Shown: positions 1 to 7,643, counted from the stretch's first letter. The stretch: DNA of 17,015 nucleotides from JAPOPJ01 sp964538885 (GCA_964538885.1 CAZIHR010000100.1:1-17015), one strand, 5' to 3'. Numbers and translations are program-made. The notes: generated by a model from the sequence alone, not told the origin.

Positions 1-4
1 TGCG

Positions 5-1093
5 ATGATCCGCCACATAAAAAAACACAGATATGAGGTCTCCTCACAGGGCACGCCGGGCAAAAAGTATGCCGTAAGCGTGACTGGCTCAGGCATAAGA
101 TGCGAGTGTCCCCACAATCAAAAGGGAAAAGCCGCATGCAAGCACGTAAAGGCAGTCGAGCTTGTGATACTGCGGGAGATGAAAAGGTCTGATTCGGAAC
201 CAGTGTACGTGCAGGAGGTGCGGACGTGCTGCCCGCACTGCAAAAGTACGCGCGCAAGGCGCAACGGAAAACGAGACCGAAGGCATCGTGATCCCGCACA
301 GCGCTACAAGTGCATGCACTGCGGCAGGCGGTTCTCGGGGGATGTCGGGTTTACCGGCAGGCACTATCCGCCGCATGCCATACTGTTTACGCTTTTGGCG
401 TTTTCAATGGGAATGAGCGGCCCGCAGATCTCGCTTATGATGCGGCAGGACAGGGGGCTGAACATCAGCCCCGGCACCGTGCTGAGATGGACCCAATACT
501 ACTGCGTCCTGGTTGACAGGTACACGTAGGGCCTGGCAGTCAGCGTCGGGCCCAGATGGAGCACTGATAAGAATTATCTAAAGATAGGCGGCAGGGGACA
601 CTGGCTGTTCACGGCGCTGGACTAGGGCACGAGGTTCCTGCTGTCATGGGACGTGTCTCCGTCAAAGATGAACTATGACGCATGCAGGCTGTTTGGCGCC
701 GCATTGGATCGCGCGGGGGGTGTCGTTCCCGCAATACTCGTAAGCGACAAACTTGCCGCATTCTCAAAGGCGTTCAAGAAGGTGTTCTACAGGCGCAGGT
801 CGCCGCAGCCGGTGCATTTTACCGAGAGCCATATCAAAAACGAATGCTCCAACAACAACGCCCACGAGAGATTCAACGGCACGGTACGGGATCATCTGGG
901 AAGCATACGCAGGTTCGGCAAGACGGAATTCGCGCACATCACGTCGTATGCCATTCACTATAACTTTGTCAGGCCACACATGGGGCTGGATGGCGCAACT
1001 CCGGCAAATGCCGCCGGGATCACGGCGGGGGCGCCGTCACATGGCGCACGCTCATCCAGAATGCCGCGCTTGCCGCATCCTAGGGACAAATAA
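5..1093 (+). pseudogene. DDE transposase (IS6/IS240-like) with N-terminal SWIM zinc finger, interrupted by two in-frame TAG codons
   Basis: One reading frame runs from ATG at 5 to TAA at 1091-1093 and is broken only by TAG at 527-529 and TAG at 623-625. The N-terminus has a SWIM-type finger (C33, C35, C45, H47), followed by a zinc ribbon (C76/C79 and C103/C106) and a helix-turn-helix region. After the first TAG the frame continues with the WSTDKNYLK block (first Asp, codon 566-568), after the second with VSDKLAAF (second Asp, 746-748) and NNAHERFNG (Glu, 866-868). The closing RPHMGLDG segment is typical of rve/DDE proteins. All three catalytic residues are therefore present but lie downstream of a stop. 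The ATG at 5 fits the finger position, but upstream sequence is outside the window. I infer a recently inactivated insertion-sequence transposase. The family label IS6/IS240-like is by motif only. Confidence 0.8.
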
Positions 1094-1101
1094 CATGGAA
1101 T

Positions 1102-1149
1102 GGCACGTCCGGCATGCAAAATTCCGCGCAGACACGCGCCGGACGTGCC
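1102..1149. repeat. 12-bp perfect inverted repeat just after the transposase
   Basis: The arm ggcacgtccggc at 1102-1113 is exactly complementary to gccggacgtgcc at 1138-1149, with 24 bases between. It starts 9 bases after the transposase stop codon. It could be a transcription-terminating or IS-end hairpin of the SWIM/DDE element. No T-run follows, so a classic terminator is less likely than an element-end structure. Confidence 0.6.
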
Positions 1150-1324
1150 GCAGGCAGAACGGGATCCGGTTTTTTGGCGTGACAATGGGTCGGGAATTGT
1201 AAAAATCCAGAGGTGATCCCGCCTTGATGCCATAGATTACCGGCAGCACCCGAATTTGGAGAAGAACCCGAACGTATATGAAATAAATACCAGTTTAAGG
1301 TAGTTATATTACCCGTACTTGAAT

Positions 1325-1358
1325 CCCGTAGGGGACGCTTGCGTCCTGATACTACGGG
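1325..1358. repeat. Two-part GC-rich hairpin (possible RNA structure or IS end)
   Basis: The outer stem pairs cccgtag (1325-1331) with ctacggg (1352-1358). The inner stem pairs ggacgc (1333-1338) with gcgtcc (1341-1346) across a very small loop. It lies 18 bases past the ancestral stop of the minus-strand gene at 1377-1958, so on that strand it could act as a 3'-end structure. On the plus strand, a TATA-like tagttatatt at 1301-1310 lies about 25 bases before it, so a small plus-strand RNA is also possible. It resembles the hairpin ends of IS200/IS605 elements in form, but no tnpA or tnpB is present in the window. Confidence 0.55.
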
Positions 1359-1376
1359 CGTTATGTGGGTGCGGGC

Positions 1377-1958
1377 TCAACTCATTAGACGGTTCAAGCG
1401 CTGTTCGATTTCCGATGTAAGATCCACTGAAATCACCCCATCAGGTTCTCGCCGTCTGTTGTTTGCTCATGCCACTATATCTGATAGAACATACGCGTGT
1501 CCCTTATACGAACGTCCAAGTCCGGCAGTTTTTAAAAATGCATCAGAGTCGTGATCGCACTGAAAGACAACATCATGCAAATCACACCCATATCCTTGCA
1601 GGAATTCTTTTATTCGATTCTGGATTAAGCGCCATAATGTATAATCATACACCCTGTAGACTTTTCTCTTTCTGGCGTTGCTGGTTCTAACTTTTTTCAG
1701 GTTTTTGATCTCATTTGTTATGCGTTGCCGCTCTATTCGAAGGCATATTGCCATGCAATCATTACCCTTAAAATTTAATTTCGAAATAATTTCATTCTGC
1801 GCATTGCCTCTGATCTCATGCATGTGGGTTTTTTCATTCCCAAGCACTCGGATCATGGACAGTATCTTCTCATCGGTGCCAATTATGATCGACATGAACT
1901 TGTCATGTCCTCCATCTGGATCGCCTGATACGTCCACTCCCCCAAGCATCGTTGTCAC
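1377..1958 (-). pseudogene. Uncharacterised thaumarchaeal protein, RNase H-like in appearance, interrupted by in-frame TGA
   Basis: The minus-strand frame opens at GTG (1958) or ATG (1949). The ATG is favoured because a TATA-like box at 1971-1979 lies about 26 bases upstream. It reads 163 codons to TGA at 1467-1469. Past that TGA the same frame continues for 29 sensible codons (ANNRRREPDG through EIEQRLNRLMS) to a second TGA at 1377-1379. The N-terminus GGVDVSGDPDGG followed by a beta-hairpin, and the later VVFQCDHDSDAF segment, suggest an RNase H-like fold with acidic residues. This is inference. I recognise the pattern as a conserved thaumarchaeal family without known function, in which a Trp would be expected at the stop (TGG to TGA). 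The gene is probably a recent pseudogene. Confidence 0.65.
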
Positions 1959-2036
1959 GTAGTATCCGTGATAGATAAGGGATCAAGTAGGCGGTACAAC
2001 CGACAGATCTAAATCCAGTCGTGCCTGCAGGAAGTC

Positions 2037-3076
2037 ATGTAAAGGAAAAAAGTCATATCCAAAGGAGACGACTTTCTACTCGACATCCCAGAGAGGACCC
2101 TAGAAATGATGCACAAGACGGAGAAAAACCACAAGGCCAAGTCCAGGCTACTCGTTCTTATAATGCGAAAGGACAGCTACGCGATACGCGAGATCGAAAG
2201 GACGCTGCGCCGGCCGTACTCGACGATACGGAACTGGCTTGTGCGCGCGGCAAGGCACTGACCGGACAGCATATATGACCAGAAGCGAGACGGACCCGAG
2301 TGCAGACTCGATTCGGACCAGCTTGCGCGGCTCAGGGACGACCTGATCGCAGGCCCGCGGGCGTGCGGGTTCGGACACGAAGTGTGGACGGCGCGGCTGG
2401 TCGTGGCGCATGTGGGTAAAAAGTACGGCGTGCAGTATGCAGGGCGCGGCATGTACGACCTGCTGAACCGCATGGGCTTTTCGTCCAAAAGGCCGCGGCA
2501 TCCTCGGGCGGCATCCAAACACGACAAAAACGAGTTCAAAAAAAAGCTAGTCGCACGGCCAAATACTATGCCAGAAAGGGCTACAGGGTGATGGCAGGAG
2601 ACGAGACATCGCACATACCGGGCTGGAACGTCAAGAATGGATAGTACCCAAGGGAACAACCGGTAACCACGCCGGTCAGCCTGTCGCGGCAGCAGTTCCA
2701 CTCGATCGGGGCGCTGATTGAGGACACGCTGTACTGCGCGTTCTACGACAAGGCAGACGGCGAGAACTACTGCGACTTTCTCGTGCAGTTGCACAAAGAG
2801 TTCGGCGAGGTACTGCTCTTTCTGGACAACGCGTCATATCACAAGTCAAGGGCGGTCAGGTAATGCCTGAAGGAGATGGGCGGCGACGTCCAGATATGAT
2901 ACTTTCCGCCGTACACGCAGGAGCTGAACCAGGTCGAGGGGCAGTGGAGGATAGTGAAGAAGGCCACGGCAGATATGCTCTACGAGAACACGAGTGACAT
3001 GGCAGATGCAATACGGAAGATGATAATGAGCGGCGAGATAATGAAGGCAAAAATGAGCCAGTATCTAACACCTTAA
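2037..3076 (+). pseudogene. IS630-family transposase, multiply disrupted
   Basis: A near-complete IS630 transposase is visible across two frames. The first part starts at ATG 2037, followed at once by TAA at 2040-2042, then a helix-turn-helix region (AIREIERTL to STIRNWLV), with TGA at 2259-2261. A frameshift falls in the eight-A run at 2538-2545. The second part carries the catalytic triad: Asp in MAGDETSH (2600-2602), Asp in LLFLDNASYH (2825-2827) and Glu in LNQVEGQW (2936-2938), with 36 residues between the last two as usual for the family. TAG at 2642-2644, TAA at 2861-2863 and TGA at 2897-2899 interrupt it before the final TAA at 3074-3076. It cannot make an active enzyme by normal decoding. 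Its last base abuts the stop codon of the convergent gene at 3077. No convincing terminal inverted repeats were seen. Confidence 0.88.
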
Positions 3077-4381
3077 CTACGGTTCTGATTCCAAACCAAG
3101 CATGGCAACTAGTGCACCAAGATCTCTTTTTGTAAGCTTTTCTTTCTTCAGCTCTTTTTTCACTAGTGCAGTAATCTTTTCGAGCTTGGCCTTCTGCTTG
3201 GAATTTAGAGAGACCACATTGTGATGCTCAAAGCCATCTGCATGTGTAACCGTAACCTGATATGATGGTTTTTCAAAGTTGCCAGACACCGTGACAAAGT
3301 GTATCCCTGCAAGCCGTTTAAATTTGGATGACATGTCGCGCAGGTTGTTCTCAAACATGTGCCTGTGGTCATCCTTCCAATCATCCGGGGGCGTGTCAGT
3401 CAGGCTCATTGCCACGTATTTTATCCAGTCGTCTGTGTCCTCTAACGTGTCTGTAGATAGTGCGTCTAGAAGCACCTTCATGCCCTGATCCGACACGTTA
3501 GGCTCCATTGTCCTGGCCGCTCGTGACAGCTTGGAGCGTTCATCGATTCCAGTGGCATCAAACAGCAGGTCGATGATCTCCGCCAGCATGTTTGCAAACT
3601 CCCTCTGCAGCGCACTCGTGGATTTTGCCAGAGCTTTTGCAAATTTTTTGGCATCTGCTTGCCCCAATGTCGTCCCGAACCCCAGTGCCTTGGGAAGTGA
3701 CTCAAAGAGCAGCATGTCAGGTTCTGTGGCATTCAGTATGGCGTCACGTACGGCGATGGTCTTTTTATCCAGATTCTTTGTGTGCTTGATGTACGGTGGC
3801 AGGGACGACATCATGCGAACCAGATAGCTTACAGTAGACAAAACGTTAGAATCAGTCGTGAGATCTGTTGACACGTATTTGAGCAGGACTGCTTTTGATG
3901 GCGTCCTGTTAAAGTATTTCAACTCGAAATGCTCGGGGTTTTTGGTCATGCGTTCTGCCACCTCGGGCCGCAGTTTGGGCACAAACGTGCCGTGTTCGTA
4001 CAATGCGATGACATTCCTGTGTATCAGGATCATTGCAACCGCGAGCAGCAGTACCAGCCCGTCCCTGGCCCCGCACGGTGGCATCTCGGCCACCCTGTAA
4101 ACATCTGTCAGAATTATGCGTCCACGTGCCTGCTTTATGGCATCTAGCATGCTGTGCCATACAAGTGCCATGCGGTTGTCTTTTGAATCTTGCAGCTGCC
4201 AACCGTACGATGTGTTTTGCACGTGGATTTTGTTTTCATAAACGACTGCCTCGCATATGGCGCGCTCAGGTCCGTGCCCTTCTATCCCAAATTTGGGTTT
4301 ATCCGGGTGTGTTATCATGGCCTCCAGAAGCTTCTTTTTTGCAGTGGAACCCTGGGCTGACAAAAGGTTGCGGTTTATCAT
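3077..4381 (-). CDS. C-terminal fragment of a large, possibly defence-type ATPase (hypothetical)
   Basis: The open frame gives 434 residues from ATG 4381 to TAG at 3077-3079. It has no Walker motifs or signal peptide. It contains a short hydrophobic stretch (LVLLLAVAMILI, about residues 109-120), a mostly helical middle and a Lys-rich helical end (KKELKKEKLTKRDL). Blocks such as FGIEGHGPERAICEAV and TPPDDWKDDHRHMFE recall the C-terminal portions of very large P-loop ATPases of phage-defence loci (BrxC/PglY-like). That assignment is from memory and weak. The reading frame stays open upstream of the ATG to a TAG at 4430-4432 and then continues sensibly (see 4430-4573), so this ATG is probably internal and the product a truncated remnant. 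Its G+C is higher than that of the genes to the right. Confidence 0.6.
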   Translation of the reverse strand: MINRNLLSAQGSTAKKKLLEAMITHPDKPKFGIEGHGPERAICEAVVYENKIHVQNTSYGWQLQDSKDNRMALVWHSMLDAIKQARGRIILTDVYRVAEMPPCGARDGLVLLLAVAMILIHRNVIALYEHGTFVPKLRPEVAERMTKNPEHFELKYFNRTPSKAVLLKYVSTDLTTDSNVLSTVSYLVRMMSSLPPYIKHTKNLDKKTIAVRDAILNATEPDMLLFESLPKALGFGTTLGQADAKKFAKALAKSTSALQREFANMLAEIIDLLFDATGIDERSKLSRAARTMEPNVSDQGMKVLLDALSTDTLEDTDDWIKYVAMSLTDTPPDDWKDDHRHMFENNLRDMSSKFKRLAGIHFVTVSGNFEKPSYQVTVTHADGFEHHNVVSLNSKQKAKLEKITALVKKELKKEKLTKRDLGALVAMLGLESEP

Positions 4382-4429
4382 CTCGTTGCGTATGATTTGG
4401 GGATATGCATTTTTGAGCTTGGAGGCACA

Positions 4430-4573
4430 CTATCTGTCTGTTGGCACAATACTATCCTGTGCAAACTTTCTACTATTAGCGGATCCGCCCACATTGCGGT
4501 TATATATTGCGGCTTGTATCATACAGTCTATCAGATGTCCAGTATCAAATATTGCGTTGTATCTAATGGACAT
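4430..4573 (-). pseudogene. Upstream piece of the same broken large protein, ending at in-frame TAG
   Basis: This 47-codon minus-strand frame runs from ATG 4573 to TAG 4430-4432 and is in register with the 434-residue frame below it. Its text (DTGHLIDCMIQAAIYNRN, then SRKFAQDSIVPTDR) leads plausibly across the TAG into CASKLKNAYPQIIRNE, which joins directly to the start of the next frame. A further in-frame TAA lies at 4583-4585, beyond which I cannot follow the protein. The best reading is that the N-terminal part, including any ATPase core, has been lost. Confidence 0.45.
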
Positions 4574-4883
4574 ATTTGCCAATTATGTTCATAATATAGG
4601 CAGCATCATAAAATAACTGTGGGTTGTTTATCAATTTGATTAGTTTTGTTTCTTGACAATTCAAATCTTATCGGTATTTTCCTAATTGAACTGTTTCAGT
4701 TGAGGTAATTTGCCCAAAATGAAGCACATTTCGCTTAACTGTAATTACCCAGAAAATGTCAATTGGCAGATGGGCTTTGCAGTATAGTAGGCAGATCTCA
4801 AAACCAGAGTCTCAACATTACCAGAAGATAATAGATGATGAATGATTCAAATAAATATCGCAGTAAGACTGATAGAGTTGTAG
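4574..4883. other. AT-rich intergenic region between the accessory patch and the SDR gene
   Basis: No gene is supported here. The base composition drops to the level of the rest of the window. It holds a small inverted repeat, aactg (4689-4693) with cagtt (4697-4701), and the SDR promoter near its right end. This is the likely right boundary of the accessory patch. I saw no tRNA fragment or long direct repeat that would mark an integration site. Confidence 0.5.
4849..4858 (+). promoter_or_regulatory. TATA-like box for the SDR gene
   Basis: The box aaataaatat is centred about 30 bases before ATG 4884. The spacing predicts transcription starting only a few bases before the start codon, so the mRNA is nearly leaderless. 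No Shine-Dalgarno motif is evident. Confidence 0.5.
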
Positions 4884-6656
4884 ATGCTAAAATTTCAAGA
4901 TAAATTTGCGATGGTGACAGGAGGTGGTACAGGTATCGGGCAAGCCATTGCAAAAAAATTTGCTGAAAACGGTGCAAATTTGATAATATTGGGAAGGCGT
5001 AAGGAGCCACTAGACAAGACAGCAGAGATGTTAATGAAGATAATTGCAGATGCTAACAGCAATGCTTCAGTTAGAGTTTTCTCAGGGGTGGATGTAAATG
5101 ATGAAATTGCAGTGAGTCGCATGTTTGACTCGCTAAAAGATGACGGAGTGGCACTAGACTATATGATTAACAATGCAGGAGTGTCAGGTCCGGTGACATG
5201 CTTTGCAAATGCACCCTTGGATGATTTCAAAGATGCAGTAGGAATACATCTGACTGGAACATTTTGGGGATCCGTCCAGGCCCTCAGAATCATGAAAGAG
5301 GGAAGCAAGATAGTTACAATTTCTACATTCTTTACAGAAGAGCGTCCACTTGAGCAGAGACCATACAGGTTCCGTAGTCCATATACAGCAGCACAAGGTG
5401 CAAAGAACAGACTTGCAGAGACAATGTCATGGGAACTTGTGGATAGAGGAATCATCTCCATTGCAACAAATCCGGGCCCCGTACATTCAGACAGGATTTA
5501 CAAGACAGTTTACCCCAAGGCAGCATCAGAGTTTATGCGTGTAAGTGGATTTGAAGACATGTCACCAGCAGAGGTAGCTGCCGCAAACAAAGAGATACTT
5601 CCACTACTAGGAGAGAGTGAAAAAGTAGTAAAGGTGGAAATTGCAAATATAGCAGAAAAACTTGCAAATGGTAAAGATGTGCAAAAACTTGCCAAAACAC
5701 TGACAGACCTACTAAACAAGATTCAAAATATAGCAGAAAAGGTGCAAAAAAACACGTCACACATGATTGCAAACCGGGAATTTCTGGAGCAGGAACAAGT
5801 GGCAGAGTCAGTTCTAAACTTGTGCGATAATAACATTGCAAGAATTCTAAATGGGAAGGTGGTTCCAGGAGACAGAGTATTTTATGCCGTAAAACCACAT
5901 GTCGGAGCAGGTGTACCAGAGGTGCACAAGCCAGACCTTGCAGGAAGATCAGTTGCATTGATTGTGGATGCAACTGAAAATACAGATATGGAACGTGTAG
6001 AATTTTTGGCAGGACATATTGAGAGATGTGGTGGAAAGGCAGTATGTTTCATATCTGAATCCACACCAGAAAAAATGCATGAATTTATCAACAAAAAATT
6101 CCACACACATGCAATCAACACAAGTGATCCAGCAGAGATAAAAAAATGGCTAAGCACTGCAAACACCAATGTTGGTAATATAGCGGCAGTCATTCACGTA
6201 ACTGGCAAATTACCAGAAATAGCAAAATTGACAGAATTGACAAGAGAAGAATGGGATAAATTAGTTGAAAAATTTGTCACCGTACCCGCCACTGTAGCAC
6301 AAACAGCACTTGAGCAGTTTGTACCAGGAGGTGCAAAAGATCCACGACTTTACAAGGATGCGAAAGGTGCAATAATGATCATAGGGCCAGATCTGCCAGT
6401 AGGCAGAAAGGTCACTGGAATGCAAAGAGCCCAAGTTGAAGTCTTTCGTGGGGCTCTGAGGCCATTCACCACAACCGTAAACCAAGAGCTAAGTGATGTG
6501 CTAAAGTCAAAGGTGAGAATGTTCACCGTACTTCCAGGATCAGTAACAGGATCAGAGACAGATAATGGGAGAATCGCCCAAGCATTGGACTTTTTATTGT
6601 CTGAGGGTGCAGTGACATCATCTGAAGTGACATTCTGTGTTGACGAGGCAAGATAA
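4884..6656 (+). CDS. Two-domain short-chain dehydrogenase/reductase, malonyl-CoA reductase-like
   Basis: The protein has 590 residues, about twice a normal SDR. Domain 1 has the NADP(H)-binding TGGGTGIG turn (residues 12-19), NNAG at 96-99 and a catalytic-type Tyr167. The usual Tyr-x3-Lys is Tyr-x3-Gln here (Q171), with a Lys at 174. NPGPVHSDR follows. A Lys-rich helical insert (about 230-300) leads to a second Rossmann-like domain starting near LAGRSVALIVDA. This order, including the insert and the PGPV-x-x-DR motif, matches my recollection of the C-terminal half of the bifunctional Chloroflexus malonyl-CoA reductase, the half that reduces malonyl-CoA to malonate semialdehyde. In ammonia-oxidising archaea that step belongs to the 3-hydroxypropionate/4-hydroxybutyrate cycle. 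The enzyme would be cytosolic. SDR fold is certain; the specific reaction is inference. Confidence 0.85.
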   Translation: MLKFQDKFAMVTGGGTGIGQAIAKKFAENGANLIILGRRKEPLDKTAEMLMKIIADANSNASVRVFSGVDVNDEIAVSRMFDSLKDDGVALDYMINNAGVSGPVTCFANAPLDDFKDAVGIHLTGTFWGSVQALRIMKEGSKIVTISTFFTEERPLEQRPYRFRSPYTAAQGAKNRLAETMSWELVDRGIISIATNPGPVHSDRIYKTVYPKAASEFMRVSGFEDMSPAEVAAANKEILPLLGESEKVVKVEIANIAEKLANGKDVQKLAKTLTDLLNKIQNIAEKVQKNTSHMIANREFLEQEQVAESVLNLCDNNIARILNGKVVPGDRVFYAVKPHVGAGVPEVHKPDLAGRSVALIVDATENTDMERVEFLAGHIERCGGKAVCFISESTPEKMHEFINKKFHTHAINTSDPAEIKKWLSTANTNVGNIAAVIHVTGKLPEIAKLTELTREEWDKLVEKFVTVPATVAQTALEQFVPGGAKDPRLYKDAKGAIMIIGPDLPVGRKVTGMQRAQVEVFRGALRPFTTTVNQELSDVLKSKVRMFTVLPGSVTGSETDNGRIAQALDFLLSEGAVTSSEVTFCVDEAR

Positions 6657-6691
6657 TAACTTGGAAAAAAACCATAGTTGATTACTTGAAA

Positions 6692-6698
6692 TTTTTTT
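6692..6698 (+). terminator. T-run terminator after the SDR gene
   Basis: Seven consecutive T residues lie 36 bases past the SDR stop (which is followed by a second TAA at 6657-6659). T-runs without a stem are the usual archaeal termination signal. The region is convergent with the permease gene, which fits a need for termination. Confidence 0.5.
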
Positions 6699-6790
6699 CT
6701 ACATGTAATATTTCATACAAAGTTGATGTAGATACAATAGATATACCAATACAAAAAGCATGTAAAATTGTAGACAAAAGGCCACCTCAG

Positions 6791-6796
6791 AAAAAA
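6791..6796 (-). terminator. T-run (minus strand) after the TauE/SafE gene
   Basis: Six A residues on the plus strand give a six-T run on the minus strand, 61 bases beyond the permease stop codon. It is a plausible archaeal terminator for the minus-strand run of genes, without an obvious stem. Confidence 0.35.
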
Positions 6797-6856
6797 TCAC
6801 CATAGTTCAATAGTCAAGTTTACAAGGTAAATGTGTCAACCAGCACTCTTAATATG

Positions 6857-7615
6857 TCAAGATACCACATATATGGAATCAAGAAATAGCTTGGCTGCAG
6901 CTACAAGCATTGCTGATGAAATTAATATTTGTAGAAATCGCTCCTGAGCTCCTAATGCAAGTCTAGATCCCACCAGTCCTCCAAAAAAAGATCCCACGGC
7001 AAGCAGTCCTGCTTGGAAAAAATCTGGGTGGCCAAGTAAACTATGCGCCAATACACCTGAAAATGATGCAAAGAGAAGAATCAACTGGGATGTAGGAGCA
7101 GCCTTTTTCATGGTCATACCAAGACCTGCCACCATCAACGGTACAAATACAATTCCGCCACCTATACCAAAAAACGATGAGATCAGACCAGCAAAAAAAC
7201 TTGCACCGGCAACAAACAGTACCAAATGTTTATAGTTGTTCTGTTGGCGTGTCTCAATTCTTCTCCTCAAAAATAAGTAAGCAGCAGAAGCTGCAAGTAC
7301 CAAACCAAACAATACTTTGAAGAGTTCTGGAGCCGCATCACTTGACAGTATAGCACCAATCACAGTACCAGGAATGCTCAACAGGCCGAGTTTGACTCCA
7401 AGTGACCATTCGATGTTTTTACCTCTAGAATAAGATATAGTAGATGCCACAGCATTACTTAAAGTAGCAAATAAGCTATTACTTGCAGCAAGTGTGGGGG
7501 TGAATCCAAAAAAGGTCAGAACAGGCACTATTATGATTCCACCACCAATACCAATTATAGATCCTAATATTCCGGCTGAAAACCCCAATGGAATCAACCA
7601 CAGTTGATCAATCAC
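6857..7615 (-). CDS. TauE/SafE-family membrane permease (sulfite/organosulfonate exporter family)
   Basis: This 252-residue protein is almost entirely hydrophobic, with about seven or eight membrane segments. It has the family's internal duplication: the glycine motif GIGGGIIIVPVL near residues 22-33 recurs as GIGGGIVFVPLMV near 150-162. TauE/SafE proteins move small sulfur-containing or other anions across the cytoplasmic membrane; the substrate cannot be read from sequence. The start is GTG at 7615, supported by a minus-strand GAGGT at 7625-7629 with nine bases of spacing. The stop of the preceding secreted-protein gene is only 28 bases upstream, so the two are probably cotranscribed. Length is normal and no defects are visible. 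Confidence 0.88.
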   Translation of the reverse strand: MIDQLWLIPLGFSAGILGSIIGIGGGIIIVPVLTFFGFTPTLAASNSLFATLSNAVASTISYSRGKNIEWSLGVKLGLLSIPGTVIGAILSSDAAPELFKVLFGLVLAASAAYLFLRRRIETRQQNNYKHLVLFVAGASFFAGLISSFFGIGGGIVFVPLMVAGLGMTMKKAAPTSQLILLFASFSGVLAHSLLGHPDFFQAGLLAVGSFFGGLVGSRLALGAQERFLQILISSAMLVAAAKLFLDSIYVVS

Positions 7616-7624
7616 AAAACCATT

Positions 7625-7629
7625 ACCTC
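7625..7629 (-). promoter_or_regulatory. Shine-Dalgarno motif deciding the GTG start of the permease gene
   Basis: GAGGT on the minus strand lies nine bases before GTG 7615. It is notable because most other genes here appear leaderless. A ribosome-binding site fits an internal gene of a polycistronic message. Confidence 0.55.
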
Positions 7630-7643
7630 ACTTCAAGTCAATG

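Noticed and set aside
1467..1958. TnpB or Fanzor-like RNA-guided nuclease with a downstream guide-RNA hairpin
   Set aside because: The protein is too short and lacks the TnpB zinc ribbon and RuvC motif order. The hairpin alone does not support an IS605 system.
5..3076. Pyrrolysine or other stop-codon reassignment explaining all interrupted genes
   Set aside because: The interruptions use TAG, TAA and TGA and include frameshifts, all in mobile-element or accessory genes, while housekeeping genes are clean. Decay is simpler; only the TAG-only transposase keeps the idea open.
1996..3086. Terminal inverted repeats of the IS630 copy (acaaccgacag at left against agaaccgtag at right)
   Set aside because: Only about seven or eight positions agree with a gap, and the right copy lies inside the last codons of the convergent gene. 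That is too weak to define element ends.
4689..4701. Short palindrome aactg-ttt-cagtt as an operator for the SDR gene
   Set aside because: It lies some 190 bases before the start codon, far from the TATA-like box, and such short repeats are frequent by chance.
6656..6799. Open stretch after the SDR gene with protein-like text (DVDTIDIPIQKACKIV)
   Set aside because: There is no ATG or GTG start, it lies in AT-rich terminator sequence between convergent genes, and it matches no family I know. Chance cannot be excluded.
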